Shown here: positions 11,794 through 23,496 of the stretch, in pieces
Position numbering within the stretch: position 1 is the stretch's first letter
Layout of the letters: each line of letters starts with the position of its first letter
Source: Gnetum montanum
Taxonomy: Eukaryota; Streptophyta; Gnetopsida; Gnetales; Gnetaceae
Length of the DNA: 64,000 nucleotides
Assembly (NCBI GenBank): GCA_015680685.1
Contig: MNCI01026608.1
Location: 172,100-236,099, forward strand
Direction of reading: 5' to 3'
The notes under the pieces: generated by a model
Database searches by the model: none
What the model was told of the DNA's origin: nothing
Seen by the model: the letters and a program-made list of their open reading frames with translations, nothing else
Position numbers and translations under genes: made by a program

Positions 11794-12037
11794 ATCACGC
11801 ATTTTTCTTTGTTTACACATTCGTCAACTTAGTTTACACATTGCATTTGAAAAACATCAAACATAAAAAAAACATAAAACTACAAAAACACATGGCCCAA
11901 AAAGGCCTTAAACTAGCCTATGGCCCGAAACAGCCTAAAATTATCACTTTTTGCATTACTTTTCTTTCATTCATATATTTTAATTCTATTTACAACAGGT
12001 GTTTCTTAATGTTGTTTTCTTTTTAGTTGATTTTTGC

Positions 12038-12039
12038 AG
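12038..12039 (+). promoter_or_regulatory. Splice-acceptor-like site in element B
   Basis: TTAGTTGATTTTTGCAGGAT is a pyrimidine-rich run ending CAG|G. F has CTAGTTGCTTTTTTTTACAG|GAT at 61896-61897 (minus strand), and D has CTAGTTATTTTTACAAGAT directly upstream of the pol start. Ogre elements are known to splice between protease and RT; use of this site is inferred. Confidence 0.5.
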
Positions 12040-12109
12040 GATCTCATAGGCACATAGCATGACCATGCATGCAACATCACACTTTACACAAGCAAGGTAA
12101 GCACTAGTG

Positions 12110-12292
12110 CACTATGACAATAAACTGACACAGATAGTTCGCTATGACTATAAACTGGCACAGATAGTCTACTATGACTATAAACTGGCACTACACCATT
12201 TGCTATAATGCTAAACTAGCACCGTCTAAGGGGTTACAATGTGAAACTAACCCACAATAGTTCGCTAAGACTATAAACTGGCGACATCATCG
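12110..12292 (+). repeat. Hairpin array in the element B 3' region
   Basis: Six units end in TAAACTGGC or a close variant. Four form hairpins: ATAGTT/GACTAT (12134-12151), ATAGTC/GACTAT (12164-12181), CATT/AATG (12197-12210) and ATAGTT/GACTAT (12257-12274), each with a 6-base loop (CGCTAT, TACTAT, TGCTAT, CGCTAA). Two units have lost pairing. Stem sequences differ while pairing is kept. Confidence 0.75.
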
Positions 12293-12380
12293 ACGGCTAG
12301 GAAATACTTGAAAAGACATGTTGTTGCAATTGGCTGTACCTATTCCATAAGGACTTGATACATAATTTGTCTCATGGACC

Positions 12381-13016
12381 TTGATGAAGCTGATGCTGTT
12401 CATGATTCTGTCTACTTTGAAATTGCACACGGAAGCTCCATCTCCCCAGTTGTTTTCAAGTTTGAAGTGTTTAGCTAACCGAATCATCTATGGTTTTCTT
12501 GTCTTCTTAGAGTTGTGTTTGCAGGATGACACACTTGAGGTGTTCGTGCATAGTTGCACTTCATCATGATGATGAGGTATCACATTCTTCCTAACGCCCG
12601 CAACTGGGTTAACCAATTCATTCATAAGTACATTCTTGACTCCTGATACATTTCCTATTCCTCGTCATGTTCCCTTTATCCTATTTAATTACACCCCCTG
12701 GATACATTCTACTCATCCCAAAGCTCTTGATACATTGTTGCACACTGTAACTCTCTAAGCATTTGCAATGCAAAGCATAGTACATGGTACATGATACAAA
12801 TGCAAGCGCATGAGCACGAGCACAGCACTAAAAGAAAGCTCTTTCAAAAGACCCAAAGTAAAACAAAAAGAAAAGAAAAAAAGAAAAAGAACAAAAAGAT
12901 CAAAGAGCAAAATGCATGGAAAAGATCTTCATGACCCCATTGACATCATTGACCAAAGACCATTGGCTCTTCCCATCCAAGCCCCAAGCAGGAAGGCAAT
13001 TGTCTTGAAAAAATAG
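12381..13016 (+). pseudogene. Possible accessory ORF remnant in the B 3' region
   Basis: The region corresponds at nucleotide level to an open 196-codon frame in F (60945-61535). The Lys-rich end matches in the same frame: TALKESSFKRPKVKQKEKKK in B against DKLKESSFQKEIKHKQKNKRKK in F. Upstream the two copies align in different frames, and B has stops near 12567 and 12760. It may be a decayed small basic protein or only conserved noncoding sequence with a purine-rich tract; function unknown. Confidence 0.3.
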
Positions 13017-13382
13017 TTACACTCGTGTCTCAAATGATCATGTTGTGCATTATCATGTGGCTTTGGCTATTTACAATGGGCTCCTGTAAACACTCTACAA
13101 AAGTCCTATTTCTCCAAAGAATGCACTTCCTATATCTTGGTTCAGAGTCTGCTGAAAATCGGCTACTGACAAGAACTAAAGATATGGCTTGTTCATGTCA
13201 GAGTATTCCTCTCACACAATCCCAAGAATAATTATAACCCTTGATAAACTCCTGATTTTCCAGTTACTACTAATGCCCCATGCATCTTGAACTGCATTTC
13301 CCCCAATCCCATGTACTTCTGAACACGGTGCGATGACATCCAGCCAGGGGTCGACAGATAATGCTTGGTACTTGGTTGATCA

Positions 13383-13461
13383 TGGTGTTTTGCACTTCTT
13401 TGTTGACGCCTCTTAGGTGGATTCCTCTAGACGTCAACAAAAAGGGGCTAATGAAACACCA
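13383..13461 (+). promoter_or_regulatory. Polypurine tract and 3' LTR start inside a conserved hairpin (element B)
   Basis: The outer arms are TGGTGTTT (13383-13390) and AAACACCA (13454-13461). The inner arms are TTTGTTGACG (13399-13408) and CGTCAACAAA (13432-13441), pairing over 10 perfect base pairs around a 23-base loop. The polypurine tract AAAAAGGGGCTAA and the first ten LTR bases are in the 3' arm. The same layout is present in D and F. Confidence 0.8.
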
Positions 13462-15365
13462 CTAATTTTTGCCTAACACTTTGAAATGAGAAATGACTTA
13501 AGCCCTTTTGATGCTTTCGGGAGGAAAAATTTGACTAAGGCATGGAACTCACGCCCAGCTTACTCAAGCCAGCTTGCTCATGCTGTCAAGCTACCTTGCC
13601 CTTAGCATGAGTAACTCCCACAACTTCAAGATCAAGTCAAAAATGGTCCAAATATAAGAGTATAAGCCATCCTCAAGGGCCACTAATGTCCACTCCAAGT
13701 TTCAGCATTCGCAAATTTAAATTTTGAGACAAATTGTTCACATTTTTACATTCACGCTGTCACTCACGCTGAGGTCACGCTGGCAGCGTGAGTACAACGT
13801 GAGCAACTCTTAAAGCCTCAAAAACGAGTCAAAATGACTTGATTTCAAGGGTGCAAGTCATTCTCAGGATTCACTATTAATAACTATGGGTCCCAGCCTC
13901 CAAAATTCCATATTTCAAGTTAAAAATCATAACATTTTTGTCACGTATGCTGTACTCATGTTGAGGTTATGCTGGCAGCATGAGTACAGCATGAGCAACT
14001 TTCAGAGTCTCAAAACCGAGTCAAAATGACTTGATTTCAAGGGTGCAAGTCATCCTCAGGGTTCACTATTGATAACTATGGGTCCGAGCTTCCAAAATTC
14101 CATATTTTGGGCCCAAAATTATAAGTTTTTAGTAGGTCACGATGTGGTCACGCTGCACTCATGTTGGCAGCGTGAGTCTAGCGTGAGCTGCCAAAAGTGG
14201 CTCAAAACAAGTCACATTCAAGTTCAAATTTTAACTTGCAGGTCACTCTCAAGGTTAAACACAGCCAAGCAATTTTTGTCAAATACATCATTTTTAGCTC
14301 ATTCACACTGAGGTCACATTGAGGTCACGCTGGCAGCATGAGTGCAGCGTGAGTACTGGTCACGCCCAATGAAAAGCACGCCAAACACACACTGAGGACA
14401 TGCCAAGATAAAATTAACTCATGCTAGGAGCCTTGGTGAAACAGAGATGCCTCAAACAACCACAAAACCACTCAAATTGACATCCTGCAGCAGTTAATTC
14501 AAGGACCAAGAAGTTTCAAGCGAGCCGGAGTCAATCTCTCTTGTTGTACATTGTCATTTTCATTGTAAATTTTCATCATTTGTGAGCTAGTCAAGCTCTT
14601 ACACTCCAAATTGTATCTATTGCCATGGGCATAAGCTAGCTTGCGTAAGCCAACACACATTGTAAGATACAGTGCATTCGGTCAAGAATGTAGCTCGCGT
14701 ACGCATGCCCAATTGACACATAGCTGTCCATCTAACACTTGTCACATGATCCATTTTTCTCTTATTTTTCAGCCATTGATCCATCTATGAGGTCTGTACC
14801 CAAGCCTAGCCAAACCTTATAAATACCCCATCCATTCACATAAATGGGATTGACAATTTTAAAGATTGATAGCTTAGAAAACACAGACCAGCAATCCTTG
14901 GAGGCTCGGATGCACTTGACTCTTAGCATCCAAGCACTTCTGAAATACATCACCTCGGGGCTTGGTGCTTGACTTGCCATCCACACATGTAGCTACACTT
15001 TGACCGGTGCACACCCTTTTTAAGAAATACAATACATTTCATTTTTCCAGCCATTATATTATTTACTCTACTTTACATTCGATTTACATTCTATTTGCAA
15101 TACTATTCTGTATACACTCTGTTTGCATCTTGTACATCACTGTTTACATTTTGTACATAATTAGTTACGATAACCCCAGTGAAAGCCATAGTTTACGCTC
15201 AAGGAAGTCCTTGGTTTATTTGCATGCAGACCATCCAAGGCACTCTGCCTTCATTTCCTTTTCCAACTTGCGCTCAAGCGAAGGCAAGGTTAGCTGTGTC
15301 TGCCCAAAGATCTTTCGGTGTTTGTTTTCCCTTCCAGCCTTACATCGACAATTTAGGTCAGTACA
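13452..15365 (+). repeat. Element B 3' LTR
   Basis: It starts TGAAACACCACTAATTTTTG after the polypurine tract and ends GGTCAGTACA before the ACATT target duplication. It is the better copy of the LTR: continuous, 1,914 bp, TATA box at 14818-14825. U3 carries CACGCTG/CAGCGTG words and a near-repeat of about 180 bp (about 13740-13910 and 13935-14100). Confidence 0.9.
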
Positions 15366-15370
15366 ACATT
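15366..15370 (+). repeat. Target-site duplication, right side of element B
   Basis: ACATT pairs with ACCTT at 6032-6036. Immediately afterwards the A integrase sequence resumes (GACCTCAGTCTAGTACAAAA, as in C near 41758). Confidence 0.75.
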
Positions 15371-15808
15371 GACCTCAGTCTAGTACAAAAAGAATGGTTA
15401 ATGAATCTTAACTTGCTAGATGAAAACTGATTAGCCACCCTATCATCCAATGAATTGCATAAGGCCTTTAACAAACAACATCATGACCTAATAATTAGAA
15501 AAGTCAAATACCAACCAGGAGATAAGGTTTTGTATTGGAATCCTACACATGTGCCACAATGAGCTAAATTTCAAACGCTATGGGAAGGACCTTATATCAT
15601 TCATAAAACTTTTCCTTCAAGAGCCAGGATGATCTATAAACCTGGAAGCCTGGATAAGAAATTATTAGTCAACATCCAACAAACCAAACCTTTCCATGAG
15701 GTCAAAATGGTTAGTACTAACACTACCTCTATTGATGAACAACCCTACGCCTTATTTTGGATCTCCTCCTTCCAACTCAATTGTGGGGAAGATGGCCACC
15801 AATGCTAA
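15371..15808 (+). pseudogene. Element A integrase, C-terminal part
   Basis: It continues the gene broken at 6036. DLSLVQKEWLMNLNLLDEN (about 15370-15427) is followed by KVKYQPGDKVLYWN, LWEGPYIIHKTF and KPFHEVK, the C-terminal domain with its GPY-like motif. The frame ends at the TAA at 15806-15808 (GEDGHQC*), the same ending as in C (42194) and E (20959). A few stops are present. Confidence 0.8.
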
Positions 15809-17705
15809 CCATTCTAAGCCCTCAGTTTCCTTTGTCTTTTTTATTTTACACATTTTTCATCTTTACCTATTTTTGTTTTATACCATCATTAACATTTTTA
15901 CTATTTCTTTTTCTATTACGTTTTTGTTTGAATTATTTTCACTCATCACATAATAAGTGCTAATGATGATGGGTTGGACTATAATGGTGTTGATTGCTAA
16001 TGTTTGGTTTTTACCTTTGACTTTTAATGTTGATGCTAAGATATGGTTTCTTTTGATAAAATATATGGTTTCTTTTGATAAAATAGGCAATGAGTCCACA
16101 TCATCCATTCATCCACTCAACTCTATGGTCTCCCTTTATTTTGGAAAATGGATTGAAAAGGGTGTAAGCAAACTTACTAATGAATTTGTGGCTTGGTATT
16201 CTTCAAACCGAGGAAAGATTCAAATGGATTGAAAAGGGTGTGACTTCAATGGGGATTCAATGCATTTGTGTTGGTCATTCTCTTGAGAACTTGGATGTTT
16301 TTCATGGGTTTTCTGTTACTGACCAATATCAAGAAGTTGACTAAATCAAATAAGTCTTTGCATGGTGTGGTTCTCACCAAAAAAAAAAAAAAACTGGTGG
16401 GAATTCAAAGCACACCCCTTAGACATAATAAAGGAACATGGGCTACAAGCATTGGTTATGGCACTAGAAAGACATGTAATCCATGCCTGAAGGTTTTCTC
16501 TAACTAAGGCCCTTTCTAGCTTCCTGCTTCTCTGTTCTTCTCTTGTTGGAATGGTAGTTGCTCTGTAAAAGCATTCTTGTTGCTTCAGGAGGATGGGTTG
16601 GTCAAGTGTATTGATGCAAGGTCACTGGATGTGGTTAGTTTTAATCTAGATTTGGAATGAATATTATTAAGTCACGTTAACCACACAAAACCTTGATTTT
16701 GGGATTCCATTCCATTCTCTCTTCTCTTTCCATATTTCTTCTCATATTCCACCTCATTGTCGATTTTATGATTAGTCTATATTTTGGTCGATGCATTGTT
16801 ATCCTTTGGTAAATTATTGTGGGTGAATTCTTAATAATTATCTCCATATGTCATTCCAAGAGCCTACAGACTCTTCTGTTTGTGGGTTTATCAGGGCATA
16901 AGGGGCATGAGCCTGCTTTGGTAAGGACCCACTGGCATTCCTCTTTGGTGCAATTGTTAAGTTCTTTCCCTTAAACATTTCTTGCAATCAACTATTCTTG
17001 TTTCACCCCATCTATGACATCTATTTTTATTTTTTTATTAGCTTCACCATTGTTATTTCTTTCATCTTTCTTGTTCTTTTGTTTTCCACCCTATTGCTAC
17101 CGGAGGTTCGCTCTTAGTCGTGGGGGCCTGTCACAAGTTTTTCCATTTCATTACTTATCTCACCCCTACACCTTGGGTAGTTATCAGCTACAAACCTCTA
17201 ACACAATATTTGCCATATCCACAACCTAGCCAATGTGCTTCATATCGAGGTAAGGTATCAATTATATTATATTTTATCTATCCTTGCTAATTCATGATTG
17301 TGTTGTGTGTGCAGATGGCTTTCACATGAACAATGGACTAGGATAGGAGGGAGCACTCAAGATGGATTGGAGCTAGAGCATTTATGCCAGGAATACACTT
17401 AATCATGTTGCCATGGATGAACAATGATGTACATAATTATGACCTTGGCAACAACATGCCTAATGTTCTTTTCTCTCTCTCTGTCTCTCCAAGCTATCAA
17501 ATGAGGGTCTAGATGTCATCCATGTATAGTGTTCACCACAATGGTTATGAACACCAATGCTATAATATGTTTATTGATCTATTTACTGAGCACTTTGAGT
17601 CTATCATTCCATGTCACCAGCAATTGTTGTTTAGTCAATAATCCCATACCTTTCCAATATTTTGTAACAAACTCAAGGATGAGTTTTCATTTAGTCTTGG
17701 GGTTA
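15809..17705 (+). other. Element A 3' untranslated region with env-position remnant
   Basis: About 1.9 kb between integrase and 3' LTR, colinear with C 42197-44085. It is T-rich at first, with no convincing long frame. Near 17250 there is a small intron-like segment and then an ATG followed by a short, stop-broken frame. Element E has a 2.9-kb ORF at the matching place, so A and C appear to share a deletion. The polypurine-like CTTGGGGTTATGA ends it. Confidence 0.65.
17250..17314 (+). other. Small intron-like segment before the downstream frame of A
   Basis: GAG|GTAAGGT at 17248-17256 looks like a donor. TTGCTAAT could serve as branch point, and TTGTGTGTGCAG|ATGG as acceptor, so splicing would end directly at an ATG (17315). 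In C the donor is GCAAGG and the acceptor GCAA, both lost. It would fit splicing of a downstream Athila-type ORF; inference only. Confidence 0.4.
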
Positions 17706-18560
17706 TGATGAGTCACGATATCGAGCCCCTGATATTGGATCCCCGATATCAAACCCTTGATATCGAATACATGATATTGGAGGTGCCAAAGCGATATCAG
17801 GCATGTGATGTCAGGATCTATCTCATTGGCTATAAATAAGAGATAGGGATGCTTGGTTTGGGGATATTAGTTTTTAGTTCCTTAGCCAAACTCTTGCAAT
17901 TTTTCCCTTCCAGAGTTAAAATTATTTTTGAGTGCCTACAGTAGGAGTCATAAAGTAAATGGATCTTTATTTGAGCATTGTGTACTTGAACACACCTTGT
18001 GTTTGGAAATAAAGACAAACTTTGTGATAAACGTTGCAACATTTAGAATAGCTTAATTATTGCATTTAATGTTATTTGTTGTTATTTGATACTATCATTA
18101 GTTAATCAATGTTATTTATATTGAATTGTTAATTATCAATGAATTAGTGCACTTAGCATGACCACTTTGAGGATACATGGAACACTTGGTAACCCAGTAA
18201 CGACTAGCGTTTGGTAATCCCAGTAGTGTTACACTGGTTTAGGATGTGTCTAGAGAGTGGGAACGAATGCTGGTGTTAGGATTAGTTAGAGAATAGTTAA
18301 TTAGTTAAAGTAACTTAGTTATTAAATTACTTCATTTCTCTCTTTTAAGCATTAGGAACATAAAACAATAAAAATTGCATACCTCAAGTTTACTTAACCA
18401 TACAATTGTGCCTTATAAGTAAGCTTGGGAAGACAATAATCACATAACTCATCCTTGTTCTGTGTAAGTGCATAAGCACTTAATCCTTGGAGTTTGATTG
18501 GATTGTGCATGAATGCTTGTATTCCTATGGTTGGGCGTAAGGATACCTAGCCGCTCATCA
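17706..18560 (+). repeat. Element A 3' LTR
   Basis: 855 bp from TGATGAG to CTCATCA, after GGGGTTA. U3 opens with a cluster of GATATC or GATATT words (17718-17812). TATAAATA is at 17831-17838. The 3' end repeats positions 1-144. It is followed by GTGGT and E reverse-transcriptase sequence. Confidence 0.9.
17831..17838 (+). promoter_or_regulatory. TATA box of the element A LTR
   Basis: GGCTATAAATAAGAGATAGG, with equivalents in C (35076-35083, 44169-44176) and E (56338-56345), always just after the U3 repeat cluster. Confidence 0.65.
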
Positions 18561-20961
18561 GTGGTTATAACTAAATCTAGATTGTAGCTAAAGATTAGGT
18601 GAAAACAACATTCACAAGTCCCTGGGGGACATTTGCATATTGCAAAATGCCATTTGATCTATGTAATGCCCTTGTAGCATTCTAATGCTTGGTCCTTGGT
18701 ATTTTTCAATAGCAGATTAGTAGCTGAGTAGAAGTCTTTATAGATGACTTCTCTACCTATGGGGCTACATTTGAGTAAGCCTTGGACTGCCTTGAGTAAG
18801 TATTGAAAAGATGTGTTGAAACAAACCTTAGGCTTAATTGGTAGAAAATCCATTTAATGATCTAGGAAGGCATAGTATTGGGGCATAGAATTACATAGGT
18901 AGGGATTGAGGTAGACCTAGAAAAGATAAGGGTCATCTAAGGAATCACACGCCAAGTAGAGATAGTCAAAGATATTTGATCATTCCTTGGACACATTGGC
19001 TACTATTGACGATTTATAGAGAATTTCTCTAAGATCCCAAAGCTATTGGTTGAGCTTACAAAGAAAGAGCGTGAACATGCATTTCAATAGTTAAAGGAAA
19101 AACTTGTAGAAACTCCAATTCTACGGGCACCAGACTAGTCTAGACCATTTCACATAATAATTTATGCATCTAATTATGCCTTTGGAGTTGTGCTTATGCT
19201 ATTGGATGAAAATAAATGTCCATATTACATCCACTACATGAGCCAAAGCATTGTGGGTGCATAGTTGAATTACACCAAAATTAAGAAAGAACTAATGGTA
19301 GTGGTGTATGCTCTTGAAAATTTTAGGCACTATGTGCTTGACTATAATGTGTTTGTGCACACAGATCATAGTGCCATTCACTTCCTAATGAAAAAGCCAA
19401 TGGTGAGCCACTGTATCATATGGTGGCTCATGATCTTGCAGGAATTTGATCTCATAATGGTAGATTGAAAAGGGACTGAGAATGTTATCAATGATCATCT
19501 CTCTTAGTTAAGATGGGATAACAAAGAGGAGGAGAGTCCACTCTTTAATCAATTTCCAGATGAACTCCTCTTTATAGGAGCAATAAATGACCAAGTACCT
19601 ATCAAATCAAAATGATATGATGGCATCCTCACTTATCTTCTCACTTAGGAGATTCCACAAGGTCTAGACTATAGGAAGAAACAATGGTTTCTTCATTGGG
19701 CAAAGTACTTTATGAAAATCAATGGACACTTTTACAAGGTTTGCATTGATGACCTAGTTTGTTGGTGTGTCCCTAATGCAGAACAACTACATGTTCTTTA
19801 GGATGCTCACAAAGGCCCTTACGAAGGTCACTATGCTGGGAGGTGCACATCCAAAAAAAGTTGGTGGTAGGATACTATTGGCCTATAATATTTAAGGATG
19901 TCCATCAGTTTGTCTGATCTTACGAACACTGTCAATGAGATGGTGGGATGATTGCATAAATGGAGGGTCCTCAACAATGGATTCTACCACTAGAACCCTT
20001 TGACATATGGGGCACTGACTTCATATATCCCATCACATCCATGTCCAATGGAAAGGCGTACATCATTGTAGTAGTTGACTACTATACTAAATGGGCAAAA
20101 ACAATAGGCATCACCAACTGTACATCATCCACTACTAATCAATTCATACAAAAAAATGTTATAAATAGGTTTAGGGTGCCATGTGCACTAATTTCTGATA
20201 ATGGAACCCATTTTATAGGTGCAACTTTTTGAAAGTTGATACAATGCTTGGGGGTTGAACATATATTAACAACACACTATCACTCCCAAGACAACAATCT
20301 AGTAGAGGTAACTAATAAGGAGATCACAAAGATTCTAATAAGAACCAGTAGTAAATATAGGAGAGAATGGAAGATTAAACTCAATGATGCCCTTTGGGCC
20401 TATTGCTCAACATAGAAACTCTCTATTGGCTACTCTCCTTATGAGTTAGTGTACAAGAAACTTCCAATGCTCCTGATTTAGTTCAAGCTCTATACACTTT
20501 CAATAGCTTATGATCTAAATCTTGACCTAAGTTTAGCACAAAAAGAAAGATTGATCAACCTCAACATGCTAGAAAAAAGCTAACTTGTAGCCCTCTCTTC
20601 GAATGAAGTGCACAAGATATTCAACAGGCAACGTCATGACCTTAGAATATGGAAAGTAAAATTTCAACTAGGAGATAAGGTTCTCTTCTAGAACCTCACA
20701 CATGTACCCTAGAAAATAAAATTTCAAACATTGTGGAAGGGACCTTATATAATTAATGAAACCTTTCCCTCTAAGGTCATATTAATTTGCAAACCTGCGA
20801 GCCCAAGTAAAAAGCAGTTGGGTAACATCCAACAAGTGAAGCTTTTCCATGAGCCTAAGCAAGTCAATGCAACAAATACCTCAATGGATGAACAACCATG
20901 CTCAATTTTTCACATCTCCTTCTTCTAACTTAGTCATGGGGGAGATGGCCATCCATGCTAA
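18561..20961 (+). pseudogene. Element E pol, from mid-RT to integrase end (decayed)
   Basis: It starts where the Athila RT motif DGYSGY should lie (GTGGTTATAACTAAATC; compare C 39769), so A inserted into the E RT. RT continues with TFTSP.GTFAY, a degenerate MPFDLCNA and EVFIDDFSTYG (about 18728-18762). RNase H: NYTKIKKELMVVVYALENFRHY at about 19266-19330. Integrase: ILPLEPFDIWGTDFIYPITS, SNGKAYIIVVVDYYTKWAKT and ALISDNGTHFIGATF (19980-20230), with the first two catalytic Asp. The C-terminal domain has LWKGPYIINETFPSKV (about 20730). The stop TAA is at 20959. Stops are very common, more so than in C. Confidence 0.82.
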
Positions 20962-21776
20962 TCATCCATATGGCTCCTTAGTTTTTCTATTTTTTTTTTC
21001 ATGTTTTTGATTTTACAATTTATTTATTTTACACCTTTTTGATTTTCAAAAATTTTCCTATTTTACACCTTTTTTTTTTGTTTTATACCATCGTTAGTAC
21101 ATTTAAATATTTTTTGAATATTTTTACACTTTCTTATATATTTTACTTTGTTTTGTTTGAGTGTGATTTTTAAATTTTTGCTAATAAACATGCTTTATGC
21201 CAATAGGACACAATGGCGTTGTAGCTATTACTAATGGTGGTTTGTGCTTAATGTTTTTTTTGCTAATTTCTTGTTTCTATTTTTCAATTTTTGTACTAAT
21301 GGCTTAGTCATGGTTTCTTTTTCATGGAACGGGTAGTGAGTCCATGACATCCACCCATTCACAAACCCTTTGGTTTTTCTTATTTTGGGAGTTTGAGGTT
21401 CCTTTCATTAGATGAACTTTTAATAAATTGATGACCTTGGTAGTCTTCAAAAATAGGAAGAATTCAAAGGTTTGTACAGGATGTGACTTCAAGGGGACTT
21501 AATACTCTTTATACTCTTCCACTTACTTGGGTGCTTGAGTGTCTTTTGTAGACTTCTTACCATTCCATGACATCCAATAATAGGAAGTCAAATAAAGTCT
21601 TTGCATGGTGTGGTTCCCATCCAAAATGAAAAAAGAAAACAAATAACAAAAACATACAAAAACATGATAGGAATTCAAATCACATCCCTTAGACAAATAA
21701 ATGGGCTACAAGCACTAGTTATAGGACTAAAAAGACATGTTACCCATGCTTGAAGGTCCCCTTTAACTAAGGCCCT
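20962..21776 (+). other. Element E 3' region, first part
   Basis: T-rich noncoding sequence colinear with A 15809-16510 and C 42197-42880, ending CTAACTAAGGCCCT where D is inserted. No gene seen. Confidence 0.7.
21772..21776 (+). repeat. Target-site duplication, left side of element D (degenerate)
   Basis: GCCCT here against ACCTT at 51844-51848: two transitions in five bases. The empty site is visible in A (AAGGCCCTTTCTAGC, about 16509) and C (about 42879), so the insertion point is firm even though the duplication has decayed. Confidence 0.6.
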
Positions 21777-23496
21777 TGTAGCGATTGAAAATGTCGGAGG
21801 TTGGAACAGTACTTCGAGAGGTCAAAAATCACGTAGCCTTGACCTTGCTCCCTCATGAGGGCTTGCTAGAAAATGGAAATGGGGTGCCCAGTATGATCTT
21901 ATCGATCGAACTGAGATTTATGGATGTTATGAGAAACATGTTTTAAGGTGTTTATGCGGTGTTCATGATGTCCATGGTGCTGATGGAGGTGAGCGTAGTT
22001 AAAGTTTTAGGTGCAACAATGGGGATGCGAATGTGCAAATAGATGCATGAATAGTGAATAATATGAGTGAAATGCCAAAAATGTGCAAAAAAATGTGAAA
22101 CATGCACAAAATGTGAGCTAAAGGAAAGATGACACTACCCCAAATGTGGGAGTATAGCCAACTGTAAAGAGAAGGTAAGGAGGTATGCAGTGTACAAACA
22201 GGCATAGTAGGCAACATAGTCATAGTCTCAAGGTGTTTGGCTATGAATATTAATGTCTACTATGAAGTCTGAGCCTGTTAGGTTGGCTGCCATGGTGTCC
22301 TATGGGCTACAATGATGTGTAGTATGTTGGGCCATATATAATGTTGTCCACTAGGGTCCTGAAGTTTGCCAAGGTGCTGAGCATGCTCGGCTACAAGGGT
22401 TCTTGGAAAGCAAATTTGATAGTCAAATGTTTGAAAATATTGACCTTGCTTTTGTTTTGCCAACCAAATGCAAGAATTTCCAATGCCTAAAACATGAAAT
22501 TTTGGGGTATTTATAGGGTTAGGGTTGTTGTGAACTACGAATTAGGCACCATGTGGCAGAGGGATAGTTGGGGACTACGCTGACACTAGCTACACTCCCA
22601 CTAAAACAAATGGTGGTTTGTTGGTGTGCTCCAATGGACCTTATGAGGTTGCCAAACTATGACTATCCTATCGAGACTATATGTGAGAGTGTTGAATAGA
22701 CCGAAAGGTACCTACATATAGTGCAAAATAGTAGAATTTTAGAGACTATGCTCTAGAACTATGTTGCCACTTTTCTGAGTGGTGTCAAGTGTAGGTACAA
22801 TTTTGGAGTAAATGGGGGGTGCAAATGAAATGCAAATTGCTAATCTTGCTTGTTGAAGAAATTTCGGAGCTGAGATGTAAGTTGATGTTGAGTTTTGGAG
22901 GTTTTTGAAGGTAGTTTGTTATGGCTATGCTAGCTACACTCTGGAGCATAGCGTAAGGGGTTAGGAAACTCTTGCAAAAAAGTGAATTTTAGTGCTAGCT
23001 ACGCCAACTACACTCTGGAACATAGTCTCACCAAGGAGAGTGTAGCCCAAACACTTAGAAAAATCTAGCAAAATTATTGTCTACATGCAGACTACACTAG
23101 CTATTCTCTATAGCATAGTAGGAAGCGTAGCATCAAAAGTTAGAAAATCTGCCAAACTATTTTGTCCATCCCATACATGCTCAATAGTCTTTAGCCTAAC
23201 ACTTGGGAAAATTTGAAAAAATGGTCATTCTAAGGCTGACTATGTTGACTACGCTCTAGAGCATAGTCCCAGTAGGGTGAGCATATCTAGAACACTTGGA
23301 AAAATTTGTAACTATTGTTAACACTTGAAAAATTTTGCAAATCTAGGTTGTTAGTGTCAACTACACTGACTATGCTTTGGAGCATAGTATTAGTAGTGGG
23401 AGCATAGTCTCATTACTTAGATAAAATTTGCCAAGATTTGACACTTAGCCAAATTTTTAGTTGAGACCCAGGAGCTCCAAATTTGGTGGTGTTTCA
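21777..23496 (-). repeat. Element D 3' LTR
   Basis: On the minus strand it starts TGAAACACCACCAAATTTGG and ends CAATCGCTACA. The TATA box lies at 22508-22515 (minus). U3 (about 22905-23440) holds five or so imperfect repeats, each about 100 bp, containing words like CTACACTCTGGAGCATAG. It pairs with 50169-51843. Confidence 0.9.
22508..22515 (-). promoter_or_regulatory. TATA box of the element D LTR
   Basis: Minus strand CCCTATAAATACCCC, downstream of the U3 repeats in sense direction. The other LTR copy (about 50868) has lost it. Confidence 0.6.

Larger units (their letters stand above)
11794..13382 (+). other. Element B 3' noncoding region
   Basis: In order it holds: a GGCC hairpin at 11894-11907 followed by TTAAACTAGC; a splice-acceptor-like site TTTTTGCAG|GATC (AG at 12038-12039); the AGTC-type hairpin array (12110-12292); a weak reading frame (12381-13016); and about 370 bases in which I see nothing. 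The acceptor-like site matches one just before the D pol ORF, which suggests pol was deleted between that point and the array. Confidence 0.65.
6037..15365 (+). mobile_element. Element B: non-autonomous Tat-like LTR retrotransposon (gag-protease, no pol)
   Basis: This 9.3-kb element lies in the A integrase. Its LTRs (6037-7943 and 13452-15365) both start TGAAACACCACTA and end AGTATA/AGTACA. It has a primer-binding site near 7950, a gag-protease coding region (about 8458-11793), a 1.66-kb 3' noncoding region and a polypurine tract AAAAAGGGGCTAA next to the 3' LTR. No RT, RNase H or integrase motif was found anywhere in it. LTR starts, polypurine tract, protease and 3' hairpins match elements D and F, so it belongs to the same Tat-like group and probably moved using pol proteins made elsewhere. 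The reading frames are interrupted. Confidence 0.88.

Noticed and set aside
18561-18565. GTGGT as a target duplication of A
   Set aside because: The left flank of A is outside the window, so the duplication cannot be checked.
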